NCBI RefSeq assembly: GCF_003369915.1
Contig: NC_046674.1
Location: 29,763,657-29,827,656 of the forward strand
Direction: 5' to 3'
Length of the DNA: 64,000 nucleotides
Source of the DNA: Drosophila miranda
Taxonomy: Eukaryota; Arthropoda; Insecta; Diptera; Drosophilidae
Part shown: one piece after another, positions 1-10,150 of the stretch
Position numbering within the stretch: position 1 is the stretch's first letter
How the letters are laid out: each line of letters starts with the position of its first letter
Position numbers and translations under genes: made by a program
The notes under the pieces: generated by a model
Told to the model about the DNA's origin: nothing
What the model saw: the letters and a program-made list of their open reading frames with translations, nothing else
The model's database searches: none

Positions 1-1905
1 GAGGTTGCAGAGATGACGGCATAGCTATAGCCATGGACAAGGGTGGATGGACTGGACGGGCTGGTCGAGTGTATCGATGAGTGAGACGGCGGCGACGTTG
101 AATGCTCTTAATGAGAAATCGTTTTAATTGAGTTTGCATGTTTATGGCTGCCTTTTCACTTGAGCACCGCCTGCACTTTTTGTCCAGTGCGTCACAACAT
201 CACCCTGTCCAGTCCATGACTCCCCAGTCCTACTCCATGCGCCACCCGGCAATCACTTTAAAAGCCAAACCTTTGAGAGGGTCTGCCTGTGAGCTTGGGG
301 CTGTTCCTGCGGCTGGGGTTTGGTTCCAAGGCGGGGGGATTTGGGGCCTGACGACGAGGTCAGCCACATATTGTCATGTACAATGGCATCATTTGTGGGC
401 TGGGACTGGGGTTCAGGCAACACATCCACATCTGAGGATGTAACCGCATGCTGCCGCTCCTGATGAGGGTCAATTGTCCATTAGGGGGACCATCTTTGGG
501 GGTAGCACATGTGTGCGTATGCGTGTTGGGTGTGGGTGGGTGTAGCAAGAAACTTTTGACATGCCACCCACCAACCAGCCACCATATACGAGTACGAATG
601 TTGGGATATGCTTTCGGTGGCTTCTGCTGTTGCTGTTGCTGCATCTGTGGCATAATTATTTGTTGATTATGTAAATAAAGCGACTCCCGTTGTCTACTCG
701 AAGCTAGCTCCTATCGATAGTTTGTTATCCTCGCGTTATCACGCATCGTTTGGCTCACTCTAAGGATCCAGCACTGGGTGGGACGGATATTATCGCATAA
801 TGCGACTTTGAAATACCCGTTTCGAACGTTTGTGCCTCTATTTTGTGAAGCATGGCTATTGTTCCACACGTTTCCCACAAAAATTAGATAGTGACCAGAT
901 CTGCCAGTGAAGGATCTCTATGCAAACTGTGCTTCCTTGGCTCTCTGATGGTCCTCGACAAGGAGTCTGTTTTTGGAGGGAATGGAAGAACAAGGAGAAT
1001 CGCAGCTAAGTGCAGACTTTTGGTGTCAGCATTTATATATATCCGTCGGAGCAAATGCAAAAGGACCGAAAAGAAAGGGTGGCCGGGGCCAGGCCGGGGC
1101 CGGGGGGCAGAGCGGCTGTTTGTGCAACAAAGCAAATTGCTGTAATCCATTTTCCGGGCGCATCAGCTGCTGCTGGTTCTACTGCTGCCGCCGCCGCTGC
1201 TGCTTCTATCATCAAATGAAATGGATTTTTATTAGATTTTGCTTGTAAAGAAGATTTAAATTTATTTCGTTCTTTTCTGCAGCTCCTCTACCCGCTACCC
1301 GCTTATACACCGCGGGCAACCGGTTGTTGTTCCGCTTCCGGGTTTGTTTTCCTTTCGGTATTTTTTACTCTGTTGGCTCTCACTCCTTTCGCCTCTGTTG
1401 CAGAGCTCTCTGTGGAAGATTAATGACAGTTCCCTCTGGGAAAGGGAGGTGGAGATAGAGAAGTGGAGGAATTGTCGTCGAGTCGCCTCCCCACCGACAG
1501 GCGATAGCTATGCTCCATTCTTTTCTGCTCCCTTCCGTTCATTTTCTTTGTCAATTTATCCTTTCTTCGCCGTTCTCCTCTTATCCCATTCGTTCCAAGA
1601 GCTTTCTTTCTTTACCTTTTTCGAGTCTTTTATTTCTTGGTATCTTGGGGTATCCTTATTCCTACACCTGTAGAAAGTTTCGATCTTCGATGAAATCACG
1701 CGTATAGGATCTTTTTTGTCTTTATTTTTATTTTTTGTGTCGAAAATTGAGTATAAATCCCTGAAAATCATTAGAAAACATAAGAAATCGCAAACTCAAA
1801 GCACTGATAGTAGCAAACAAGCCAAAGGGGAGTTTCCATCCTTGAATTATCCTTAGCAGGGATCAGCTACAGCGCCTGGTGCCTGGTGGCACTCCTACTG
1901 TTGAT
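1..1905. other. Non-coding stretch, no supported gene
   Basis: I see no convincing exon here. Open frames are short, overlap on both strands and have low-complexity composition (GGCC-rich near 1080-1110, CTG/CCG triplets near 1165-1205, T/C-rich tracts 1340-1660). Nothing resembles a promoter followed by an ORF with a plausible start. Confidence 0.5.
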
Positions 1906-1909
1906 GCTT

Positions 1910-2074
1910 TACCATATCCGCCAAATGTCACGTACAGGCACAGCCAGCGGGCGACGCAACATGCACAAACATACAGCTCACTAAATGGTTTGCCTTTGCC
2001 TTTGCCTTTCCCATGTCCACCATTTTGGCACAGGAAGGAAGCCGGAAGCGCCGCCATATTTGTAGAAAAGAAGC
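1910..2074 (+). pseudogene. Copy 1 of a duplicated coding-like block (broken)
   Basis: Near-copy of the block at 6042-6188. In the shared frame both copies read LP(Y/F)PPNVTYRHSQRATQH and later KEAGSAAIF(V/A)EKK. Between the two conserved parts copy 1 is longer by 18 nt, a multiple of three, so the frame is kept. Differences in the conserved parts include silent ones (CCG/CCA, CAC/CAT, TTT/TTC). Upstream, copy 1 has a hydrophobic run (AWCLVALLLLML) in another frame. Against copy 2, about 13 nt appear to be missing between that leader and the body, and there is no ATG in the body frame. I therefore read copy 1 as a disrupted paralogue. No known family recognised. A conserved regulatory block is the alternative. 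Confidence 0.45.
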
Positions 2075-2715
2075 AGTTTCGCTCCACTTTTCCAACATCT
2101 TTGGTTTCACGAGGAGTTAGAGACTCCTTATGGACTCCTCGGAGAATGATATGAATGGCCATCAATCCGTGGCAGTTCCTGGAAGCTGACCATCATCTTG
2201 TGTAGCGCCTCCTTAGAATTGTAGTTTTCAATCAACTTCCCTTCCTCTTCCCTAATACCATATTCACACTGGCCACCATCCGCCATCCACCATCCATTTC
2301 TGGGAGGGTCCGTATGGTTTTGTAGTTCCAAAAATTTCTAAGTTTTTCCACTATTCAACTGGGATGCTCCTAGTCCGTACTTTTCTAAGCGATATTTAGC
2401 CGATGGTTTACAAATGCAACCCTAGAAAACAATGACTAGACCAGTCGTATTTCAAATTTCAAATCGTTCAAGACTAAATAAATAATTAAATAAACGACAA
2501 GCAATACATATGTACATATGTATTTTCTTTTTATTATGATTAGTATTGTGCAGCCAGTAAATAAACAAAAAGTACACGCATGTTGAAGTGGATTGCTCAG
2601 ATGGAAAATCTCGCAATAAGCTTTGGAATAATAATACTGCGGATTTGCGGGGGTCTCGAAGTAATTCCGTTCATTTCGAACAGAACAGAGGTTTTGTTTT
2701 ATTATAGCCAATACA
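2075..2715. other. AT-rich non-coding stretch
   Basis: Nothing supported. It contains a short palindromic run at 2506-2524 (CATATGTACATATG) and T/A-rich sequence leading into the DINE-1 copy. Confidence 0.5.
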
Positions 2716-3837
2716 AAACGAGGGGGAACGTTGTGAGTTGCTGCGGACACCGCAACTCTACGGTTATACCCGATACTAAGTCAGTATGGCTCTCCTCCGG
2801 TAGACGCCGCTAATATTAAGCGACACGACAAAGAGTGCGTGCGAGAGAGACAGAAAATCAGTCTGAGCGTGACGTCGGGCGCTGCGTAGCCACTGCAAAT
2901 TGATTTGTTCCTTTTGGCTATAAAAATGATCTGATCTGATCCAGATTCAGCAATCTGATAGATATTATGGTCATTATCTATGATTCTGCGTTTTTAGTTT
3001 TCTCGAATGTGCAATATTGTGGATGCAACAGACTTTCGTCCTTTGTGTGGGCGGAAGGGGGTGGGGCGAAGTTTTGAGATACACGTTTTATAGTAAGATC
3101 CAACAGAAGTGCGGATACCAAATTTGGTTACTCTAGCCTTAATAGTCTCTGAGATTTTTGAATATCCCCAGATTTTCGTCCTTTGCGGGGGCGGAAGGGG
3201 GTGTGGCGAAATTTTGAAAGAAACTCGTCTCGGTCCGATATATTAGGAGTGTGGATACCAAATTTGGTTGCTCTAGCTTTTATAGTCTCTGAGATCTAGG
3301 CGCTAATGTTTTACTCTAAGCAAAGCCGGCTATGCTACGTGTGTGTTAGAGAGAGACAGGGCGAGAAAAAATGAAATTGTTTTCTTGATTCTGGCTATAA
3401 TAATTATACGATCCAATTCAGATTCCGCAGTCTTAAAGATATGGTCATTCTCTACAATTCTATGTTTTTGGTTTTCTCATATCTTTAAAATTGTGAATGC
3501 CACAGATTTTCGTCCTTTGTGGGGGCGGAAGTGGGCGGGGCGAAGTTTTGAAATATTTTTGTAGCAGTGACATATCACAGAAGTCTGGATCCAAAACATC
3601 GTTGCTCTAGCTCTTATAGTCTTTGAGCACTAGGCGCTGAAGGGGACGGACAGACGGACAGACGGACAGACGGACGGACGGACAGACAGACAGGGCCCAA
3701 TCGACTCGGCTATTGATGCTGATCAAGAATATATATACTTTATGGGGTCGGAAACGATTCCTTCTGGACGTTACACACATCCACTTTTACCACAAATCTA
3801 ATATACCCCAATACTCATTTTGAGTATCGGGTATAAA
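2716..3837 (-). mobile_element. DINE-1 (INE-1 type, Helentron-derived) copy A, near full length
   Basis: It opens with AACGAGGGGGAACGTTGTGAG and ends with GAGTATCGGGTATAAA, the reverse of the INE-1 consensus orientation. It contains the family's GACGGACAGACGGACAGA microsatellite (about 3646-3695), the ACTCGGCTATTGATGCTGAT core and the GGGTCGGAAACGATTCCTTC block. No coding capacity. Elements of this family are non-autonomous Helentrons mobilised in trans. Copies B and H match over almost the whole length, implying recent amplification. Confidence 0.85.
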
Positions 3838-4457
3838 AAGACAATTTATTAATTTAAACTTGTTGAATCCTTATCTTTGCGATTTCGTGCTCATCAGCTC
3901 CTTTTTTATGGAATGAGGATGGTGGATGGTGCCTGTGTGAGTCGGTTTTTCACATCTGTCCAAAATTCCCCACAGCTCCCTCAGGTTGTGCTCAGTGTGG
4001 AGGGGTGTAAACTAAATCAAAATTAATTCAAATTAGGTTCTATTAAGTTTTGTGTCCATTATTAGTAGCTGGCTTTATTATTATTAATAATCATTGCTAT
4101 ACGGCATCACGTAGAATTCGTAGAGTAGAACCTGCGTGGAATATTTGTGGCGGTTGAAAAAAAAAAGCATCCCTAGTTTGATTAATTCAACTAAGTATCC
4201 AGTCGCAGCTCCGCCATATCCTGGCTGGAAAAATAATTGGAAAAATAAGAAATCGAAGACGGAGTGTATAGAAGGTGCAACATTGGACCGGCACCTCGAA
4301 TATATATAAGAGAATATTCCAGCAATTCCGGATATAAATTTGAATCCACTAATGGAATCAGAGGCCCTCAGGTTAGTTTTGCTAGTCGATAGCAGAGGCC
4401 CTCCTGACTAATCCATATGTATAGCGACAGTCTCGAATAATAGACTTGTACATCGAT
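3838..4457. other. Spacer between inverted DINE-1 copies
   Basis: AT-rich sequence. A short near-repeat of CAGAGGCCCTC lies at about 4360-4370 and 4395-4405. No gene seen. Confidence 0.4.
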
Positions 4458-4562
4458 ATGACGACAAGAGTCGCTTCGAAGGTAAATCCATACACGGTCC
4501 TAGCAGCAAGCGAATCCAGCACCAAGCTGATTGCCGTGCTCGCAGTCTGGGACCAGTGTTGA
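4458..4562 (+). CDS. Candidate 34-residue small ORF upstream of a membrane-anchor ORF
   Basis: ATG at 4458 opens a frame of 34 codons with a short hydrophobic tail (STKLIAVLAVW) and a stop at 4560-4562. It lies 41 nt before the ATG at 4604, so it could be an upstream ORF of the same transcript. An alternative reading is that the AAG|GTAAAT at about 4480 is a splice donor. No family recognised; chance ORF is a real possibility. Confidence 0.15.
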   Translation: MTTRVASKVNPYTVLAASESSTKLIAVLAVWDQC

Positions 4563-4603
4563 ACTGCATAAAACCCATATATGTTCGTGGGAAATCGTAA
4601 GTT

Positions 4604-4807
4604 ATGAAGAAGCAAAAAAAGACCAACAGATCCAATACCATTATACCATCGATATACATATTCTTCATAGCTGTTGTATTATTTATACTTTTTCAAGAAT
4701 TCGAATTGAATCCAGAAAGGAATAGAGCTGAACTTAAAATGTCATATGTACGTTTAAAAAAGCTTTTTTTATACCCGATACTCAAAATGAGTATTGGGGT
4801 ATATTAG
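4604..4807 (+). CDS. Candidate type II membrane-anchor ORF truncated by DINE-1
   Basis: The 67-codon frame starts with a Lys-rich cytoplasmic-type head (MKKQKKTNRSN), then one strong hydrophobic segment at about residues 13-33 (IIPSIYIFFIAVVLFILF), then a polar stretch (QEFELNPERNRAELK). That order is typical of the N-terminus of type II membrane proteins such as Golgi glycosyltransferases, but nothing catalytic is present. From about 4768 the frame runs into DINE-1 copy B, which supplies the last residues and stop. So this is either a gene remnant cut by the insertion or an exon whose intron holds DINE-1 (TCATAT|GTACGT at 4743-4752 is donor-like). AT-rich sequence easily gives hydrophobic frames, so confidence is low. 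Confidence 0.25.
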   Translation: MKKQKKTNRSNTIIPSIYIFFIAVVLFILFQEFELNPERNRAELKMSYVRLKKLFLYPILKMSIGVY

Positions 4808-5883
4808 ATTTGTGGTAAAAGTGGATGTGTGTAACGTCCAGAAGGAATCGTTTCCGACCCCATAAAGTATATATATTCTTGATCAGCATCAATAGCCGAG
4901 TCGATTGGGCCCTGTCTGTCTGTCCGTCCGTCCGTCTGTCCGTCTGTCCGTCTGTCCGTCCCCTTCAGCGCCTAGTGCTCAAAGACTATAAGAGCTAGAG
5001 CAACGATGTTTTGGATCCAGACTTCTGTGATATGTCACTGCTACAAGAATATTTCAAAACTTCGCCCCGCCCACTTCCGCCCCCACAAAGAACGAAAATC
5101 TGTGGTATCCACATTTTTAAAGATACGATAAAACCAAAAACGCAGAATCGTAGAGGATGACTATATGTTTTAGAATGTAAGATCTCCACCAGATCGTATA
5201 ATTATTATAGCCAGAATCAAGAAAACAATTTCATTCTTTCTCGCTCTGTCTCTCTCTAACACACAGGTTTCATGGTCGGTTTTGCCAATTGCAAAATATG
5301 AGTTCAAGGATCTCAGAACCTATAAGAGCCAGAGCAACCAAATTTGGTATCCACACTCCTGTGATATCGGACCTTGACCGTTTCGTGTCCAAATTTCGCC
5401 ACACCCCCTTCCGCCCCCGCAAAGGACGAAAATCTGGGGCATCCACAAATCTCAGAGACTATTAAGGCTAGAGTAACCAAATTTGGTATCCGCACTTCTG
5501 TTAGATCTCACTATAAAACGTATATCTCAGAATTTCGCCCCACCCCCTTCCGCCCCCACAAAGGACGAAAATCTGTTGCATCCACAATATTGCACATTCG
5601 AGAAAACTAAAAACGCAGAATCATAGATAATGACCATATCTATCTATTGCTGAATCTGGATCAGATCGGATCATTTTTGTAGCCAAAAACAAGAAATCAA
5701 TTTGCAGTGGCTACGCAGCGCCCGACGTCACGCTCAGACTGATTTCTGTCTCTCTCGCACGCACTCTTTGTCGTGTCGTTTAATATTAGCGGCGTCTGCC
5801 GGAGGAGAGCCATACTGACTATGTATCGGGTATAAATGTAGAGTTACGGTCTTCGCAGCAACTCACAACGTCGTCCCTCGTTT
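4768..5883 (+). mobile_element. DINE-1 copy B, near full length
   Basis: It starts TATACCCGATACTCAAAATG and ends CAACGTCGTCCCTCGTTT, in the INE-1 consensus orientation. Microsatellite GTCTGTCCGTCCGTCC at about 4915-4962. It is inverted with respect to copy A, about 930 bp away. The ends next to the spacer are almost identical, so the pair could form a long hairpin. A non-coding, non-autonomous Helentron derivative. Confidence 0.85.
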
Positions 5884-5950
5884 AATAAAAAATTCATTAA
5901 GTTATCCTTAGTAATCGTTTAAAATATATGAAATCAATAACATAAAGCGC

Positions 5951-6259
5951 TTGCAGACATCAAACAACTCAAAGCAGAGTCTTAATCTTTGGATTTTTCT
6001 TCATATTGCACTGCTGCTTGTCTGTCCCACTGCTGCTATTCTTCCATTTCCACCAAATGTCACGTACAGGCATAGCCAGCGGGCGACGCAACATGTCCAA
6101 ACATGCAAAAAACTAAATGCTCGCCCTGTTCGCGATTTTGGCATATCAAAGGAAGCCGGAAGCGCCGCCATATTCGCAGAAAAGAAGATGGCAGACCAGC
6201 TTGCTTCCGCTCAAATCAGCGAGGCCGGACATTCGTCGGCTGCAATTACAGCATGTTAA
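5951..6259 (+). CDS. Copy 2 of the duplicated block: candidate secreted protein exon
   Basis: The open frame encodes a hydrophobic leader (LWIFLHIALLLVCPTAA), then the block shared with 1910-2074 (PPNVTYRHSQRATQH, KEAGSAAIF), then an Ala/Ser-rich tail ending SAAITAC before TAA at 6257-6259. The leader looks like a signal peptide and NVT is a possible N-glycosylation site. There is no in-frame ATG: the frame is open only from a TAA near 5912, and CGCTTGCAG at about 5947-5955 could be a splice acceptor, so the start would be in an upstream exon beyond or within DINE-1 copy B (ends 5883). Support for coding is the frame-keeping 18-nt length difference and silent changes between copies. Family unknown. 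Confidence 0.35.
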   Translation: MQTSNNSKQSLNLWIFLHIALLLVCPTAAILPFPPNVTYRHSQRATQHVQTCKKLNARPVRDFGISKEAGSAAIFAEKKMADQLASAQISEAGHSSAAITAC

Positions 6260-6326
6260 GCACGGATTTCAATCGGTTCGGGAACAAAATTCAAGGGAGC
6301 AATGGAGAATGCCGCCCTATAAGGGC

Positions 6327-6334
6327 TATAAAAT
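6327..6334 (+). promoter_or_regulatory. Possible TATA box
   Basis: CTATAAAATG sits downstream of a CCCTATAAGGG palindrome. No convincing ORF follows: the frame from ATG 6489 (69 codons) has no recognisable features. Recorded as a lone core-promoter-like site. Confidence 0.2.
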
Positions 6335-7570
6335 GTGCAACTAATACGATTACCAAACTAGACAAGTCGACACCAGACGAAACGAGACGGGTGGAGCCTG
6401 TAGTAGAGTCCGTGAGTTGTAGCTTTAATGTGTCAGGCTGCCGACGGAGAGGGTGAAGCTTAGTTAAATTTATTTTAAATTATGATAAATGGACTTTCGG
6501 CTAAGGCAGTTGACGCGCCAGCAGAGGCATCAATACTGCCCCTCCGGCTTCTATCAACCAACTTTCAGGCTGAAAGTTCAAGTCTACGGTTTTTTTCGGG
6601 TGGGTTTTGTTGGTGAGTGGCTTTTGGTCCTGCTCGAGGGGAGATGGGTCACAGCGGCCTTATTGTCATCTTATTATGCAGAGTCTGGCAAAGCGTGACA
6701 ATGAGGCAATGTCGTCGCCGCTCGTATCCGTATCCGCATCCGCAGCCGAGGAGTGCATTAACCGGAGGACTCGACCGGGCAGCGCGTGCTAGTTGAATTT
6801 ATTGTGCTACATCCCCATCCACGGCTCCATCTCTAGCCCCCACTCAACTGTCTTCTGTCCAAGAGCAATTTGCAGTTTTACGCTTACTTAAATTGTGTCT
6901 AAAATGACAAGAGCAGAGCACCCCCCGGAAGAAGCTCGAAAGGGGTTGCAAAACCACACACAAACACACAAAAAAGGGGTAGCTCAGGCTGGGCGTAAAA
7001 TTTTTATTGTTATGTCTTTTGCTTCTGTGGAAGTAACATTTTAAGCCTTATGTTTATGTGGGTTCACTCGCGCCACAATCGATATTAATATTTCTTTTGG
7101 GGTTCGTAATGAAATTGAAAATTATGATGGTGCAGAAACGGAGTAAGAGTGGATATGTTGCGGATTATCTTATACTAGAATAACTCTATCATTCTGCATA
7201 AGGGATTGAGTTTCATTTTAATCCGATGATTTATAGTGGTTACAACAGATTGACTGAAAGAACGCCATGAATTTGGATTATTAAAGGGTTAGATCTAGCT
7301 GAAAACACTGTAAAGAGAGCAGCTGTATAACACTTTCATTGGGCTCGCCAAAGAGCTACATTTTTGATTAAATAATTCGGATTTCAAGAAACACATTTGT
7401 ATTAAGATATTAAAAACAGTTTTCCATATACTTTTGACCCGATATTAATTTCCAGATTTACTGAAAGCTAACTAGTTTAACCAATTGGCATATAATTTCA
7501 TTAACATTAACTTAGCTGATAACCTATTAAAATGGCAAAAGTTCATCTTTTCGCTACTCTCTTGGTATTT
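6335..7570. other. Non-coding stretch
   Basis: No supported gene. It contains a CGTATCCGTATCCGCATCCGC repeat run at about 6723-6745 and A-rich sequence around 6940-6975. Confidence 0.45.
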
Positions 7571-7960
7571 TCATACCCGATACTCAAAGCGTATAGGGGT
7601 ATATGAGATGTGTGGTGGAATTGGATGTGTGTAACACCCAGAAGGAGGCGTTTCCGACCATGTCTGTCTGTCCGTCTGTTCGTCTCAATGAGTGCCTAGA
7701 TCAAACAGACTATTAGAGGTAGTACCTACGGCCGTGACTCTGCATTTAAGCCCACACTCGTTTAGTATGGCTCCCCTCCGCCAGAGGGCGCACACTGTAC
7801 GTTGAGAGTAAGAGTTAGCGCGAGGGAGTCGTTGCGTAGCCACTGCAAATTGATTCATTCATTCTGGCTATAATAATAATCAGATCTGATGTAAATTCGT
7901 CAATATGGTAGATATGGTCATTCTCTATAATTTTGCGTTCTACATTTATATCTTGGAAAA
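7571..7960. mobile_element. Composite DINE-1 copy C (two partial ends in opposite orientation)
   Basis: The left part (7571 to about 7720) is the TATACCCG end in consensus orientation, including the TTTCCGACCATGTCTGTCTGTCC segment. The right part (about 7740-7950) is the opposite end in reverse orientation, with TAGTATGGCTCCCCTCCGCC and GCGTAGCCACTGCAAATTG. Both outer parts of two elements have been joined with the interiors lost. Confidence 0.65.
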
Positions 7961-9740
7961 TGAACACCCAATTCCACAAAACTCGCAGAGTTTTGCCATT
8001 TTGTAATAAAAGCTAAAAACCACTTCTGTTTTTGGTAACGTAACTTCAGGCCATATTTTGGCCTAAGTCTTTAAAACCGTACGTTCGACTGTTGTCATTT
8101 TTTTTTTTTTTGAATAAGGGTACCTAATTACTATTCAAATATAAATATTTTTGTTTAATTATTGGACTTTTTCGTTGGTTTGCTTGACATTTTGTCGTAC
8201 GAATGGAACGTAACACCAGAATAGAAATGCCCATACATACCATATATCGTAAAAGGATTATATACGATCTTACCTTTAATTTTTTGTTTTCCTATGAAAT
8301 AAATCAGTCAATATAACATTCGTTTAAGTCCGATTTTCCATATAAAAACCAGTTGAAGTTCCCTTTAAAGCGACTTTAGTATAGAATTCGGTTTATATTG
8401 GGCAAGAAGGGACATGATTTGCATTTGAAAATCTTCTGAAAATTAAAAGGAAAACAAAGAGGGGGAGCGCCCCCCCCTGCCACTATCTGCCGGACGCATC
8501 TTTTGTGTAGACAAATAAACTCTGGATATGTACATGTATTTCCAACCCCCATTGTGCACCACCCCATGTGCAGGGTCTGACTTTTTGCGTGTTATTCGAA
8601 CCCAAGTCTGCGGCCTGTTACGTAATGTGATATGAATGCCACCCACCTCCGCACCGCCGCTAGAGTCACATTTTGGGGTCAGGTTCTGGCTGGGATAGGA
8701 ATCCAGTGCTTGGGTTTTACTTTTGACTCGATTTACATAATTTCCGAAAACAAAAGTCCAGCAATTCCAATTGAATTTTGACATTAGTGTGTGCTTTCTG
8801 TACTCCAATTCGTCACGCTCGCCGAGGAGAGAGCACAGAGCACAATATCTATATCTATGCATAACAAAATCTGACAAATAGTCGAGATTTCCGTCGGCTT
8901 ACGGTTGGAGGTTTTACGGTTTACCTGAGCAGCGAGCCACATCCTGGCAGAGATTTCGCATTGTTGGATGAGGGGTGGCAGAACGGGAAGAATGACTCAC
9001 TTCATGCGTAAATTGGAGTGAACATTTGAAGAGTTTCCTTTTGTTGGCGACCTGCCAGAGTAGAGCCGCCTGCTAATTGCCACAAAACTTTTTTGTTCTG
9101 TGTCCTGTGTCCAGCGAGGACCAGAGAAGGACTCCCTAAAGGGAAGGGCCTTGGGGGTAGCTAGAGAATGGTAGAAGTATCGGGGAATTGTGTGTCACAA
9201 AAATGCGCAACATTGAAGCATCCGCCAAAGGAATTTCCTGCTGACATTTTTTAATTTTACACTCGACTGACTGGATGGCCGGGGATACTCTTACACGAAC
9301 TCGGGTAGCTGTGGATGCGGGGGCGGTCCCCGCCACCCTGCGTTCCCCCTGGATTACATCAGATTATGCGAAGAGGGATATGAGCACGAATATAAATATT
9401 TCTCCCGCCGTTTCCGCATACGTATATTCCGGATGATGCGAGTGGAGGAGGAGTGGAAAATGGAACATTTTCATGTGCCATCATTGCAATTGCATTTCGA
9501 AGAGCTCACTCGACGACAACGCTCCTAACGAGTTCGCTGATCAATCAGGCAGCAGACGCAGGTCCTGCTGCCATCATAGCTATCGATTTTAATCATCGAT
9601 ACTTGTTTAAGGCTTGCATCGAAGTGGTCGTATTCGTCATTACATAGCCCTACCAATAACATGAATATATCTGCAAGGGATTAATTATGGAATTCGAAAA
9701 ATGAAAACTTCATTTCTAAAACGCTTAAAAGTAGTATATT
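7961..9740. other. Non-coding stretch
   Basis: No supported gene. A 144-codon frame on the minus strand (8443-8877) has no start context, conserved look or promoter and overlaps low-complexity sequence (GGGGGAGCGCCCCCCCC at 8461-8477). Poly-T at 8099-8112. Confidence 0.45.
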
Positions 9741-9741
9741 G

Positions 9742-10150
9742 AAGCCTGAAACTGTGGTCTTTCCTCCTTCCCTTCCCTTTCTCTTTTCCTCGTGTAATTA
9801 TGCCTAAACCACTTCGTCGACGAAACCTGAAGCTTTGGTCAATTTTTTCTTCAGAACCAAATGATCAAGCAGTACGAATCTGAAACCTGAAGCTTTGGTT
9901 TATTTTCTCTTCACAAGAAAGAGATCCAGCAGTGCCGTTTAAGATGTGTTATTTTCCCCGTTATGAGCAAGCTTTCAAGCAGTGCGTAGCTGGTTCATTT
10001 TACTCTTCAGAAGCAATCGAGCAAGCAGTGCATTGCTGAAACCTAATGGATTGATTCGCTTACCCTTCTGGTTCGTTTTCCTCTTGACAAAAACTGATCA
10101 AGCGCTTTGGGGAATTTTTACTTCAAAACAAAGTGATCAAATGACTGGAA
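9742..10150. repeat. Decayed tandem array, about 60-bp unit
   Basis: GAAACCTGAAGCTTTGGT occurs at 9822 and again at 9882, exactly 60 bp apart. Weaker versions are at about 9745 and 10037. Each is followed by a GGTTYATTTTCTCTTCA-like stretch (about 9838, 9898, 9992, 10070) and a GATCAAGCAGTGC-like stretch (about 9862, 9920, 9972, 10019, 10098). I count roughly six degraded units. No protein-coding frame runs through them. Confidence 0.7.

Noticed and set aside
8443..8877. 144-codon minus-strand frame
   Set aside because: No recognisable domain; it contains low-complexity G/C runs and typical non-coding AATTGGAATT-like sequence.
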